Assembly (NCBI GenBank): GCA_903903945.1
Contig: CAIVAP010000262.1
Location: forward strand, 1-33,453
DNA: 33,453 nucleotides
Source of the DNA: an uncultured bacterium
GTDB lineage: Bacteria > Zixibacteria > MSB-5A5 > CAIYYT01
Direction of reading: 5' to 3'
Shown here in pieces: positions 1-8,273 of this stretch. A program made the position numbers and the translations under genes. The notes beneath the pieces were generated by a model, which made no database searches, was not told where the DNA came from, and saw nothing but the letters and a program-made list of their open reading frames with translations. Each line of letters begins with the position of its first letter. Positions within the stretch are counted from its first letter, which is position 1.

Positions 1-135
1 AATGACGACGAAGCAATCTGCGCACCCGCACCTGGAGAGGGTAAATCGAGATTGCTTCGTCGTGCTCCCCACCCTGCATCACCTCTCCGCACTCCTCGCA
101 ACGACACGAATTGGGCTTTTTCAACAGTCCCTTTA
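1..135. repeat. MITE-like dispersed repeat, copy 1 (left end cut by window)
   Basis: This stretch matches most of the element at 10946-11149, which shares the same order of blocks. It holds a 15-bp perfect inverted repeat (arms 5-19 and 49-63, reading ACGACGAAGCAATCT and its complement) and ends with TTTTTCAACAGTCCCTTTAG. That end is the complement of the GTTGAAAAA-type left end seen at 132 and 10946. It encodes nothing recognisable. The left end lies outside the window. Confidence 0.75.
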
Positions 136-313
136 GGGAGTGTTGAAAAACCTCGCTAACACCGTTGCGCTGAGTGTCGCAGTTGTGTCAAAGACAGCAG
201 GTCGCGACTGAAGTCGCTCCTACAAGCCGCGTTAGCAGCCCGTGTGAAATGGTTGTAGGAGCGACTCCAGTCGCGACATTCATGGCGACAGCAGTTTTTC
301 AACAATCCCTTTA
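132..313. repeat. MITE-like dispersed repeat with a different palindromic core
   Basis: The element is bounded by TTTAGGGAGTGTTGAAAAAC (132-151) and the near-complement TTTTTCAACAATCCCTTTAG (about 295-314), so it has terminal inverted repeats of about 20 bp. The ends match those of the elements at 1-135 and 10946-11149, but the core differs. Here the core has 25-bp arms at 201-225 and 253-277 (GTCGCGACTGAAGTCGCTCC and its complement, one mismatch over 25). Elements 1 and 2 share the TTTA at their junction. There is no coding capacity. Confidence 0.7.
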
Positions 314-602
314 GTACGACGCGCGAAGATCATCCTCTCTTTCAATTACTTTGATCACCGACTGCGGGGCCTTAAGTCACCGCCAGTTGCATTGCGCTCG
401 CAGGAATGGCTGGAAGACCAGATACAGAGCCGAGCGGGGCGATTTGATCCGCCGAGCCGCAGTGGTCCTGAGCTTCATCGTCGCAAACACCGACTCAATC
501 GGGTTGGTAATCTTGATCGACACCCAGTGCTCTTGCGGATAAGAGTAAAAAGTCAACAAGGCGTCCTGATCTTTGAGCAGGCACTCTACCCCCCGTGGAT
601 TT
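311..602 (-). pseudogene. IS256-family (mutator-type) transposase, C-terminal remnant
   Basis: The minus-strand frame from about 602 to 380 reads as the C-terminal part of an IS256-type transposase. Recognisable pieces are KDQDALLTFYSYPQEHW, then TNPIESVFATMKLRT, then a basic run ending in ALYLVFQ. The family motif is close to KDRDALLAFYDFPAEHW followed by RTTNPIEStFATVRLRT. A TGA stop at 379-377 interrupts the frame after WR, yet family-like sequence (LKAPQSVIKVIE) continues in the same frame to a TAA at 313-311. The N-terminal catalytic part is absent, so this is a dead fragment. It starts within a base or two of the stop codon of the neighbouring glycosyltransferase-like gene and ends in the terminal repeat of the element at 132-313, so the locus has been rearranged. 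Confidence 0.8.
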
Positions 603-1517
603 TCACTTGCCGTTCGGTATCCGTTCTTTCACCCACTGGCAGATTCTGGACGAGTCCTTCACTTGCTCGAAACCAGCGGGTGTCGAGAAGATAAACTCGT
701 GACGAAACAGCACCACATCATCAAGTGACGCAGGTCTTGACAGGGGTGGATACTTCTCGCGCAGGAAAATGGCATAGTTGTAAGCTGCCGGCAACTCAAC
801 CATATCTGCCTTGCGGAGTGTCGAGAGGATGTCCCCCGCGAGAGCCACTTGATGGAGGAAAATGGCTTTCCTCTGATCCTGCTTGCACCAGTCAACGAAT
901 ACCGCATCCGTGTACAGACTGGCAAAACATTCCGGCCATTTCCTCAGCACACCCATCTCCGGGCGCAAGACCAACAGCCCGGCGTTGAAATAGGCACGGA
1001 TCGTCTCTTGGTCAACCGGCGTTTGCACTGGAAATATCGACGACGACGCTACACCGAGTTTGTCGTAGACTCGTGTCCAGAACTCATCAGGAGGCTCAGA
1101 ATACCGCGAACCAATCAGCTTGTGCATCACCGGCCGACAGCCCAAACTAATGCTGTCCGGCAGCAGAAAGTCGCGCGGTTCTTTGACGAAAATGACATCG
1201 GGATCGAGCCAAACAAGCAGTTGATATCTACCCACAGCATCGGATTCAGCAAGGGCGGCGGCGAAAACCTTTCCGGAAGACCAGAACTGTCTGGCGTCAG
1301 GAGGGGTGCTGCTTCGCTTCAGAGTAACTCCTGTGGGAATCGGTCTTGTCTCGATTGACTTCTCAATCTCCGGCTGAGTATCCGGCAGATAGATCCAAAC
1401 CGGCGCATTTCTCAACTCGCCACCGAATGTACGCAGGCTCTCAACCATCACCAAAATCCAGTAGAGAGCATCACCATCGGCGGCATAGGCACCGAACACT
1501 ATTCGCTTATACCACAT
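603..1517 (-). CDS. GT-A-fold glycosyltransferase-like protein, possibly frameshifted at its 5' end
   Basis: This is a 304-residue protein from the first ATG. It starts straight into what looks like the core fold (RIVFGAYAADGDALYWILVM) and carries a DPD triad in LLVWLDPDVIF, typical of the metal/nucleotide-binding DxD of GT-A glycosyltransferases. A later YFNAGLLVLRPEMG segment is also GT-A-like. The donor and acceptor sugars cannot be read. No good Shine-Dalgarno sequence precedes this ATG. A strong AAGGAGGT (1572-1565) and a GTG at 1561 lie just upstream, but in another frame that encodes a signal-peptide-like leader (1561-1499). Either the gene once began there and has suffered a frameshift, or the two frames overlap by design. 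Family assignment is an inference from motifs; a hypothetical secreted or envelope protein is the alternative. Confidence 0.55.
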   Translation of the reverse strand: MWYKRIVFGAYAADGDALYWILVMVESLRTFGGELRNAPVWIYLPDTQPEIEKSIETRPIPTGVTLKRSSTPPDARQFWSSGKVFAAALAESDAVGRYQLLVWLDPDVIFVKEPRDFLLPDSISLGCRPVMHKLIGSRYSEPPDEFWTRVYDKLGVASSSIFPVQTPVDQETIRAYFNAGLLVLRPEMGVLRKWPECFASLYTDAVFVDWCKQDQRKAIFLHQVALAGDILSTLRKADMVELPAAYNYAIFLREKYPPLSRPASLDDVVLFRHEFIFSTPAGFEQVKDSSRICQWVKERIPNGK

Positions 1518-1561
1518 GTCGCAGGCACCACGAAAAGAAGTGTCAATACCAAATGCTTCAC
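1499..1561 (-). other. 20-codon signal-peptide-like leader ORF overlapping the glycosyltransferase-like gene
   Basis: A GTG codon at 1561 is preceded by AAGGAGGT three bases away. It opens a frame reading (V/M)KHLVLTLLFVVPATCGIS and then stops at 1499-1501, overlapping the ATG at 1517 in a second frame. The peptide has one Lys, a hydrophobic stretch and a small-residue region, as in a Sec signal peptide. It may be the true N-terminus cut off by an indel, or a translationally coupled leader. The sequence alone does not separate these. Confidence 0.4.
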
Positions 1562-1565
1562 GATA

Positions 1566-1882
1566 CCTCCTTGATTAAGCTGTTGCGACCTTAGCCTCTG
1601 CCGACATGTTTCCTGCTCTCTCAGTTCGACGGCGCAGAGCCGCCCTACACTAATAGTGACGTTGAGGATGGCGTTTTCGTCCAATTCCCGAGATGTCCGA
1701 TTTTCAACATTCAGAGGTTGCGAGTTCGAAAGAAAATGTGTTTTTTGCCTCCGGAAGAAAGCAACCTCAGCACACCTGTTCTCGTTTACTAAGGATAGTG
1801 TAAGACCTTACATTTTGCACATGAATGGGATAGCTGGAAAATAGCATAACTAATCACCCGCAATAGGAGTTGAGGAACAACA
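1566..1882. other. Intergenic region between divergent genes
   Basis: No gene is supported here. It should contain promoters for both the minus-strand glycosyltransferase-like gene and the plus-strand M16 peptidase. A weak candidate for the latter is TTTACT, 18 bp, TACATT around 1787-1816, overlapping a small palindrome GTAAGACCTTAC. Neither is strong. The peptidase Shine-Dalgarno GAGGA lies just before its ATG. Confidence 0.4.
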
Positions 1883-4615
1883 ATGAAATCTTTCAGAATG
1901 ATTATCGCACTGTTTTTCGCCGTGGCAACTGCTTTCACCGCCATCGCTTGGGCCGGCGATTTGCCGGAGCTGAAATACGAGAAATACGTGCTTGCCAATG
2001 GCCTGAACGTGATCCTGCATGAAGACCACTCAATTCCGATTGTGTCGGTCAATATCTGGTACCACGTCGGCTCTAAGAATGAGAAACCGGGCAAGACCGG
2101 ATTCGCACATTTGTTTGAACATCTGATGTTTGAGGGGTCGCAGAATCACAATGTCGGTTTTAATGAAGGCATCGACAAGATTGGCGGTGACAACAACGGC
2201 TCGACCTCAGAGGATCGTACCAACTACTGGGAGAACGTCCCGAGCAATTACCTCGAAAAAGCTCTTTGGCTGGAAGCCGACCGAATGAATGCCTTGCTGC
2301 CCGCCATCGATCAGAAGCGGTTGGACAATCAGCGTGATGTTGTCAAGAACGAGCGTCGCCAAAGCTACGAAAATCAGCCGTACGGCTTGTCCCGGGAATG
2401 GCTGGCGTCGCTGGTCTTTCCCAAGGATCATCCCTATTCCTGGATGCCGATTGGCAGTATGGAAGACCTATCTGCAGCAAGTCTGGAGGACGTTCAGGAG
2501 TTCTTCCGCAAGTACTATGCGCCCAACAATGCTTCGCTCTGTATCGCCGGTGATTTCAATCCCGCTCAAGCCAAGGAATGGGTTAGTAAATACTTCGCCG
2601 CGATACCTCCCGGACCGCCGATTGAGCGGATGGAGTCGTGGGTACCAGCCTTGAGCGGCATCAAGCGGATGAAGGCGGAGGACAATGTCAGTCTTCCTCG
2701 CATCACGATGGTCTGGCCGACTCCGGGTGGATTCGCGCCGGGCGACGCCGAATTTGACCTGTTGGCAAGCATTTTGACATCCGGCAGGACCTCCCGTCTT
2801 TACAAGACGCTTGTCTACGACAAACAGATGGCGCAGGACGTCAGCGCCTATCAGGGATCTCGTGAACTGAGTAGTGTTTTCAATATCACTGTGACAGCCA
2901 AACCGGGCGTGTCTCTCGACGACATCGAGCGTGAGGTCGATCTGATCGTCAAGGATATCCAGACCAATGGAATCAAGCCGGATGAGTTCGAACGCGCCCG
3001 AACCAATTGGGAAGCCGGATTCGTCAGAGGACTCCAACAGGTTGGCGGCTTTGGTGGCCGGGCGGACAGACTCAATGCGTATAATGTCCAACTCGGTGAT
3101 CCCGGCAAGCTGCTGTGGGATCGCGATCGTTACACTAAAGCCACGGCCGTGGACATTCAGGCCTTCGCGAACAAGTATCTGAATTTGAACGGTCGCGCCA
3201 TCCTCCAGATTTATCCGCGCGGCAAACTGGCGGCAGACCCAAACAAGCCCGATATGACAGTTGAGCCGCAGGCGCTGCCGGAGCCAGCCTTCACTCCACC
3301 GACAGTTCAAAAAACGACTTTGACTAACGGCCTGGAGATTCGACTGGTAGAAGACCACCGCCTGCCTCTGATTCAGTGCAATCTCCTGTTCAAGAGCGGC
3401 TGGGCAGCCGATCCTGTCGGCAAGCCCGGCGTCGCTTCCCTCACAGCAGCGATGCTCACCGAAGGCACAAAATCCAGAAATTCGCTCAAGATTTCTGACG
3501 ACATTCAGCGCCTGGGAGCCAATCTGGGAACGGGTACCCTCGCAGACAATTCGACTGTGACACTTGACGTGCTGAAACGGAGTCTCGACCCGGCGCTGGA
3601 ACTAATGAGCGACATCGTCCTTAATCCGACATTCCCACAGGAGGAACTTGACCGTCAGAAGCTGTCGCGGCAGGGACAGATGCAGCAGGAAGCGCGACAG
3701 CCATCTCCGACCGCGCGCAAGTTTTTCGTGCGAGAGCTGTATGGCGCCGACCATCCCTACGGTCAACCGCCGTCAGGCATCGGCACCGCCAAGTCGCTTC
3801 AGGCAATCAGCCGCACCGATCTGCTCGATTTCTACAGAGTTAACTATCTCCCGAACGGCGCCACCGCCATTATTGTCGGCGATATCACTATGGCCGAGGC
3901 AAAAGCCAAGCTGGAGAGAGCATTTGCAACGTGGAAAGCGGGAGTTGTAGCGCAGCAGAACGTGAATCAGGTCAAACCGCTGAGCAAGACCAAGATTGTT
4001 ATCGTCGACAAACCCGGCGCTGCGCAAAGCATGATCTTTTTGGGCAACGTCGCTATGCCTCGCAGTTCCGCCGAATACTTGCCGGCCAGTGTTATGTGCA
4101 ACATCCTCGGCGGCGGGTCTACGGCCCGGCTTTATATGAACCTGCGCCAAGACAAGGGCTATACCTACGGCTCCTACTCGTTTATCAACCTCCGCCGTGG
4201 ACAGGGCTATCTCGCCGCCTATGCTCAGGTACAGACGGAGGTCACGAAGGAAGCGCTTGCCGAGTTCATCAAGGAGTTCAAAGGCATTATCAGTGAGAAG
4301 CCGATCACGGCGGCCGAATTGGCAGACAACAAGAACAACCTGACGAAGAGCTTCCCGCAAGAATTCCAATCCTTCAACTCAGTCGCCAATCAGATTGGCA
4401 TGATGGCGACCTTTGGGTTGCCCGACGACGAATGGAAATCCTATATTGACAGAATCAACACCGTTTCACCGGAAGCGGCCATGAAATCAGCGCGTGACTA
4501 TATCAATCCGAACGCACTGCTGATTGTTGTGGTCGGTGATCGCGCCAAGATTGAACCCAAGATTCGCGAGCTAAACCTGGGAGAGATAACCTTCCCTTCC
4601 GCTGACGACATGTAG
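1883..4615 (+). CDS. Secreted M16-family zinc metallopeptidase, two-domain (pitrilysin/insulinase-like)
   Basis: This 910-residue protein has an N-terminal Sec signal peptide (hydrophobic stretch about residues 6-24, then AWAGDL). The first M16 half carries the inverted zinc motif HxxEH as HLFEH (His76, Glu79 catalytic, His80), and Glu157 in VKNERRQ fits the third zinc ligand. The second half, from about residue 470, has the M16 fold signature but no HxxEH at the equivalent place (VASLTAAMLTEG). It keeps the RLYMNLRQDKGYTYG segment with the Arg/Tyr pair that helps shape the active site of the partner half. Such proteins degrade peptides in the periplasm or at the cell surface, using an active N half and an inactive C half. 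The start is supported by a signal peptide and GAGGA upstream. It appears to be a single-gene unit, closed by the hairpin at 4638-4667. Confidence 0.92.
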   Translation: MKSFRMIIALFFAVATAFTAIAWAGDLPELKYEKYVLANGLNVILHEDHSIPIVSVNIWYHVGSKNEKPGKTGFAHLFEHLMFEGSQNHNVGFNEGIDKIGGDNNGSTSEDRTNYWENVPSNYLEKALWLEADRMNALLPAIDQKRLDNQRDVVKNERRQSYENQPYGLSREWLASLVFPKDHPYSWMPIGSMEDLSAASLEDVQEFFRKYYAPNNASLCIAGDFNPAQAKEWVSKYFAAIPPGPPIERMESWVPALSGIKRMKAEDNVSLPRITMVWPTPGGFAPGDAEFDLLASILTSGRTSRLYKTLVYDKQMAQDVSAYQGSRELSSVFNITVTAKPGVSLDDIEREVDLIVKDIQTNGIKPDEFERARTNWEAGFVRGLQQVGGFGGRADRLNAYNVQLGDPGKLLWDRDRYTKATAVDIQAFANKYLNLNGRAILQIYPRGKLAADPNKPDMTVEPQALPEPAFTPPTVQKTTLTNGLEIRLVEDHRLPLIQCNLLFKSGWAADPVGKPGVASLTAAMLTEGTKSRNSLKISDDIQRLGANLGTGTLADNSTVTLDVLKRSLDPALELMSDIVLNPTFPQEELDRQKLSRQGQMQQEARQPSPTARKFFVRELYGADHPYGQPPSGIGTAKSLQAISRTDLLDFYRVNYLPNGATAIIVGDITMAEAKAKLERAFATWKAGVVAQQNVNQVKPLSKTKIVIVDKPGAAQSMIFLGNVAMPRSSAEYLPASVMCNILGGGSTARLYMNLRQDKGYTYGSYSFINLRRGQGYLAAYAQVQTEVTKEALAEFIKEFKGIISEKPITAAELADNKNNLTKSFPQEFQSFNSVANQIGMMATFGLPDDEWKSYIDRINTVSPEAAMKSARDYINPNALLIVVVGDRAKIEPKIRELNLGEITFPSADDM

Positions 4616-4637
4616 TACCTCGACTTTTTTCTCGACA

Positions 4638-4667
4638 GAAGGCGGCCTTTGACCGGCCGCCTTCTTT
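4638..4667 (+). terminator. Rho-independent terminator after the M16 peptidase
   Basis: A 10-bp perfect stem (GAAGGCGGCC at 4638-4647 and GGCCGCCTTC at 4655-4664) with a 7-base loop lies 23 bases after the stop codon. The T-rich tail is short (TTTCT), so termination may be partial. Confidence 0.75.
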
Positions 4668-4885
4668 CTGCCCTATCTTCTTGTGCAACATGGACGCAAA
4701 TCTCTGATCTCTTGAAACCTTTTCCTAATTCCTCCGTAGTTGATACAAAAGGACGCTGACGGGGCTATTGATTCGCGCGCTTGTTACTACTGTTTCCCAG
4801 CAGAGACTGACTTCATAGCGAGTCAGACAAAGTGATAACGTCTATAGCCGTCGGTCACCGCAGACTGACGGGGAGGAACTGTAAC

Positions 4886-7165
4886 ATGCGAGTTGCTCAC
4901 TTACACCGAAGTATCCTCGGATTTTCGCTGCTTCTGCCCGCAACACTCTTGGTCATTCTCCCGTCAATCGTGTTGGGAGTTTCTCGGCCGGTGTTTAGGC
5001 CAACCCTCGAAGTCAGCAAGACTACGGCTTCGATAGACGTTGACGGCCAGCTTAACGATCCCGGTTGGAAATCAGCCGCTCGCGCTGACAACTTCGTGGA
5101 GCGTGAACCCGGCGATAACACCGAGCCCGAGGTCAAGACCGAAGTCTATACTACCTATGATGATCGCAACTTCTATGTCGCCTTCGTTTGCTACGACGAC
5201 CCCAAGGCGATTCGTTCCACCATGTGCCAACGGGATCAGATGGGCAACGATGACATGGTCGGAGTGCTGATCGATCCCTATGCCAGTGCTTCGTGGGCCT
5301 ATGAGCTGTTCGTCAATTCATACGGCATTCAAATGGACGCCCTCTGGACGCCTATTGTTGGTGAAAATACTGGCTATGATCTGATTTGGGAATCGGCGGC
5401 CGTGGTGACCGACTCCGGTTATCAGGTGGAGATCGCCCTGCCGTATGCCAGCATGCGCTTTCCCAATCAGGATATACAGACCTGGAAAGTCGACTTCTTG
5501 CGCAACCGGCCACGTGAAGTCTACAAGCAATACATATGGGCGGCAAAGGATCGCAACGAGCAGTGCTATCCCTGTCAATACGGAACGCTCACTGGCATCG
5601 CCTCTGTCCATCCGGGAAAAGGTATCGGTATTATGCCGACGATGGTTGCGCATCAGTCGGGCGAAATTTCTGACCTGCAAAATCCCGATTCGCCCTTTCA
5701 CAATACTGACCTCAAAGGCGAGTTTTCTATTGGTGGAAAGTATGCAATCAATTCTGACGTGACTGTGGAGGCAGCGGTGAACCCCGACTTTAGCCAAATT
5801 GAAGCTGACGCCGCCCAAATTGCCGTCAACTCTACGGTCTCGTTGATGTACCCGGAACGGCGGCCCTTCTTTCAGGAGGGGAGCGACATCTTCAGGACGC
5901 TGTTCAATTCCTTCTACACCCGCTCAGTAAATGACCCAGAAGTGGCCGCAAAGCTTACCGCCAGAATGGGCAAAACTACTATCGGGTATGTTGGTGCACG
6001 TGACATGAATACCCCATATATGATTCCTCTTGAAGAGTACAACCTTCTGCTCAACACCGGCAAGAGCACGGTCAATGCCCTGCGCGGCATGCAGTCATTC
6101 GGGGCCGATTCTCGCATCGGCGTTCTCCTTTCCGATCGCCGCTTTGAGCACAATGGTTCCGGCAGCGTAGCCGCTGTGGACGGTGACATCCGACTCTCCA
6201 AGAACTACAGCATTGACGGTCAGTACATCATCACGCACACCTCAGAGCCGCAGGACAGCGCTCGCACCGCCAGATACGGGGCCTCCCATTTTGATGGCGG
6301 CAAGCACACGATTGCGTTTGACGGTGAGTCCTATACCGGTACCGCATTCATCCAACGATTCAAGCGGGAAGCCCGACACTGGGGCTTTGTACTCGACTAC
6401 AATCAGGTGAGCCCCTCCTATCGCACTGAGGTTGGTTATGATCCTCTCATGGGCTATCGCAACCTATCACTCAATTCAAACTACACTTTCTACCCAAAGA
6501 GCGGTGCTGTAAGCCGAATCACACCCGGAATCTATGGCTCACGGCGGTGGAAATTCGATGGAGTCAGGAAGAACACTGTTCTCTTTGCCGGGCTTGATGC
6601 CCAGTTCAGAAAGGCGCAGACCTACATTTCCGTCAATGTCGGGCGCAGTTCCGAGCTTTACAGTTCAACGGAATTCACTGGATTGTGGGAGGTTGACATC
6701 AACTGGAATAGCCGAATCAGTAATAAGGTCGGCTTGGGCGGCGTCATTCAGAAAGGAGTCAATGTCGCATACTATGCACTCGCCAAAGGCAACATGACAT
6801 CCTATTCCGCCTCTCTCAACTTGAAACCGGTCGATCGCCTGATTATCCAACCGAGCATTAATTTCGCCAGAAGCACCGACAGGAACACCGGCGAGAAATT
6901 CTATAGCGGCTACATCACCAGAACCCGAATTCTCTATCAGGCGAATCGTGAGCTCTCTTTTAGGCTCGTTGTCCAGTATGATGATTTCAGCAGGGCCTGG
7001 GAGATTGACCCGCTCCTGACCTATCGCTTGAGTCCCTTCTCCCTGTTCTACTTCGGTTCATCAAACGACTACGGGGACTTGGCGCCGGACGTTAATTCTC
7101 CATCCCAATGGCGACTGACGGCGCGGCAGTTCTTTATGAAGATACAGTATCTCTTCCAGACCTGA
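4886..7165 (+). CDS. DUF5916 family outer-membrane protein with CBM9-like N-terminal domain
   Basis: From the ATG at 4886 the product is 759 residues. This start is preferred over the in-frame ATG at 4832 because GGGGAGG sits 9 bases before it and the protein then begins with a signal peptide (hydrophobic about residues 9-31). Residues about 40-220 look like the CBM9-like domain of this family: DGQLNDPGW near its start, then YTTYDDRNFYVAFVCYDD and the segment around NDDMVGVLID. The rest alternates polar and aromatic residues in short strands (NRRPREV and PERRPFFQEG are family-type segments) and ends in FFMKIQYLFQT, as expected of a C-terminal outer-membrane β-barrel. Family members are often annotated as hydrolases or carbohydrate-binding proteins, but substrate and activity are not established. 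It lies in its own unit between two terminators. Confidence 0.82.
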   Translation: MRVAHLHRSILGFSLLLPATLLVILPSIVLGVSRPVFRPTLEVSKTTASIDVDGQLNDPGWKSAARADNFVEREPGDNTEPEVKTEVYTTYDDRNFYVAFVCYDDPKAIRSTMCQRDQMGNDDMVGVLIDPYASASWAYELFVNSYGIQMDALWTPIVGENTGYDLIWESAAVVTDSGYQVEIALPYASMRFPNQDIQTWKVDFLRNRPREVYKQYIWAAKDRNEQCYPCQYGTLTGIASVHPGKGIGIMPTMVAHQSGEISDLQNPDSPFHNTDLKGEFSIGGKYAINSDVTVEAAVNPDFSQIEADAAQIAVNSTVSLMYPERRPFFQEGSDIFRTLFNSFYTRSVNDPEVAAKLTARMGKTTIGYVGARDMNTPYMIPLEEYNLLLNTGKSTVNALRGMQSFGADSRIGVLLSDRRFEHNGSGSVAAVDGDIRLSKNYSIDGQYIITHTSEPQDSARTARYGASHFDGGKHTIAFDGESYTGTAFIQRFKREARHWGFVLDYNQVSPSYRTEVGYDPLMGYRNLSLNSNYTFYPKSGAVSRITPGIYGSRRWKFDGVRKNTVLFAGLDAQFRKAQTYISVNVGRSSELYSSTEFTGLWEVDINWNSRISNKVGLGGVIQKGVNVAYYALAKGNMTSYSASLNLKPVDRLIIQPSINFARSTDRNTGEKFYSGYITRTRILYQANRELSFRLVVQYDDFSRAWEIDPLLTYRLSPFSLFYFGSSNDYGDLAPDVNSPSQWRLTARQFFMKIQYLFQT

Positions 7166-7180
7166 TAGTTTCCTCTTCTT

Positions 7181-7221
7181 GCGGGCAGAGTGAAGCGATT
7201 CGCTTTGCTCTGTCCGCTTTC
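7181..7221 (+). terminator. Long hairpin, probable terminator
   Basis: Two 17-base arms (7181-7197 and 7201-7217) pair with a few mismatches around a three-base loop, starting 15 bases after the stop of the DUF5916 gene. Only TTT follows, so it is a weak intrinsic terminator or an mRNA-stabilising hairpin. Confidence 0.55.
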
Positions 7222-7244
7222 AATACTGCTTCGCCATATCTCTC

Positions 7245-7273
7245 TTGGCCGACGCCGCTCAATTCCGTATATT
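7245..7273 (+). promoter_or_regulatory. Sigma-70-type promoter for the dsrC-like operon
   Basis: TTGGCC (7245-7250) and TATATT (7268-7273) are separated by exactly 17 bp, and lie 32 bp before the dsrC-like start codon and after the preceding terminator. The -35 box is imperfect. Confidence 0.55.
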
Positions 7274-7305
7274 GCCTTCCGGCTATGAGGAAGGAGATTA
7301 CTTGA

Positions 7306-7626
7306 ATGGCTCATATTGACGTTGGCGGCAAGCAACTCGAACTAAATGATGAAGGATTTCTGAATAATCCCGAGCAATGGAATCAGGAAGTGGCTGCGAT
7401 TCTGGCGAAAACAGAAGAAGGTCTGGAGAGTCTTAGTGAAGAACACTGGGCGGTAATCAACTTCATTCGCGAGCATTATGAACAAACAAAGCTGGCGCCC
7501 ATGGTGCGATCGATCTGTAAGACCACTGGTTTGCCGTTGCGCCGCGTCTACGAGCTGTTCCCTTCCGGCCCCGCCAAGGGTGCCTGTAAGCTGGCAGGAC
7601 TACCCAAGCCGGACGGCTGCGTTTAG
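7306..7626 (+). CDS. dsrC: DsrC-like sulfur carrier protein with both C-terminal cysteines
   Basis: This 106-residue protein matches the DsrC/TusE/RspA family over its whole length. The C-terminal arm reads GPAKGACKLAGLPKPDGCV, with Cys94 and the penultimate Cys105 eleven positions apart. True DsrC uses this Cys pair to form a trisulfide or disulfide and deliver electrons and sulfur; TusE keeps only the last Cys. The start is supported by AAGGAG 9 bases upstream. The next gene begins 8 bases after the stop, and DsrM-like and DsrK-like proteins follow. They are the known partners that reduce DsrC at the membrane in sulfate reducers and sulfur oxidisers. No dsrAB sulfite reductase is in the window, so the electron or sulfur donor for this DsrC is unknown. 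The two-cysteine form makes a role in redox transfer more likely than tRNA thiolation. Confidence 0.9.
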   Translation: MAHIDVGGKQLELNDEGFLNNPEQWNQEVAAILAKTEEGLESLSEEHWAVINFIREHYEQTKLAPMVRSICKTTGLPLRRVYELFPSGPAKGACKLAGLPKPDGCV

Positions 7627-7634
7627 GATCACTG

Positions 7635-8270
7635 ATGTCGCTGGTTCTTCTGCTACGCCTTGGGGTTGTACTCTCGGCAATCTACTGCCTTATCGCACTG
7701 ACGATTCTTGTCGCTCGCACTTTCTCTTTTGGCAGACCGCCAAGGTACTCAAAGGCACAGGGTAGCGCTGCCAAAGGCATCGTCTATGCTTTCGGGCAGG
7801 GCATGCTCCCTTGGGAGAAGGAAAGCGCTTTCAAGCACCTGCCGACTTTTTTTGCAGGCATCCTGTACCATGCGGGTATTTTCGCAGCCGTTTTCTTCCT
7901 TATCACCACCCTGTTGCTAATTAGACTCCCTGATATTGCCATTCTGATTATTCGCCTCCTTGCCGTGATCGGACTGCTGAGCGGCATTGGGCTGCTCGCT
8001 AAGCGATTTGCGCTCCCCTATATGAGATTTATTAGCTGTATTGATGACTACATCGCCAATATCCTCGTAGGACTGTTGCTCCTCGTAACGATTCTGGCGA
8101 CCTATTACTATGTGCTCCAATTCGCGATGATGGCGGTAGCTATCACGTTGTTGCTCTACATTCCGGTCGGTAAGATTCGCCACTGTGTCTTTTTCTTCTA
8201 CTCACGCATCTTGTTTGGAGCATTCTTTGGACGCCGCGGGACTTTACCCCATCCGTCAACTGAGGATTGA
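7635..8270 (+). CDS. DsrM/NarI-like membrane cytochrome b subunit
   Basis: This 211-residue protein has about five predicted membrane spans (roughly residues 3-28, 70-95, 101-122, 137-160 and 162-178). His68 and His79 flank or enter the second span (HLPTFFAGILYHAGIF), and His183 lies in IRHCVFFFYSRILFGAFFGRRG, which resembles the C-terminal end of NarI/DsrM proteins. These histidines are candidate heme b ligands. It would pass electrons from the quinone pool to the DsrK-like partner encoded 3 bases downstream. It is shorter than the usual DsrM (above 300 residues in classical sulfate reducers) and closer to NarI (about 225). One heme rather than two is possible, because only three well-placed histidines are seen. 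The start has a weak ribosome binding site, so translation may be coupled to dsrC. Confidence 0.75.
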   Translation: MSLVLLLRLGVVLSAIYCLIALTILVARTFSFGRPPRYSKAQGSAAKGIVYAFGQGMLPWEKESAFKHLPTFFAGILYHAGIFAAVFFLITTLLLIRLPDIAILIIRLLAVIGLLSGIGLLAKRFALPYMRFISCIDDYIANILVGLLLLVTILATYYYVLQFAMMAVAITLLLYIPVGKIRHCVFFFYSRILFGAFFGRRGTLPHPSTED

Positions 8271-8273
8271 GTC

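Noticed and set aside
392..694. 100-codon plus-strand frame near the left end
   Set aside because: It is antisense to the transposase remnant and the end of the glycosyltransferase-like gene.
2468..3358. 296-codon open frame on the minus strand
   Set aside because: It is antisense to the well-supported M16 peptidase gene and shows no recognisable protein features.
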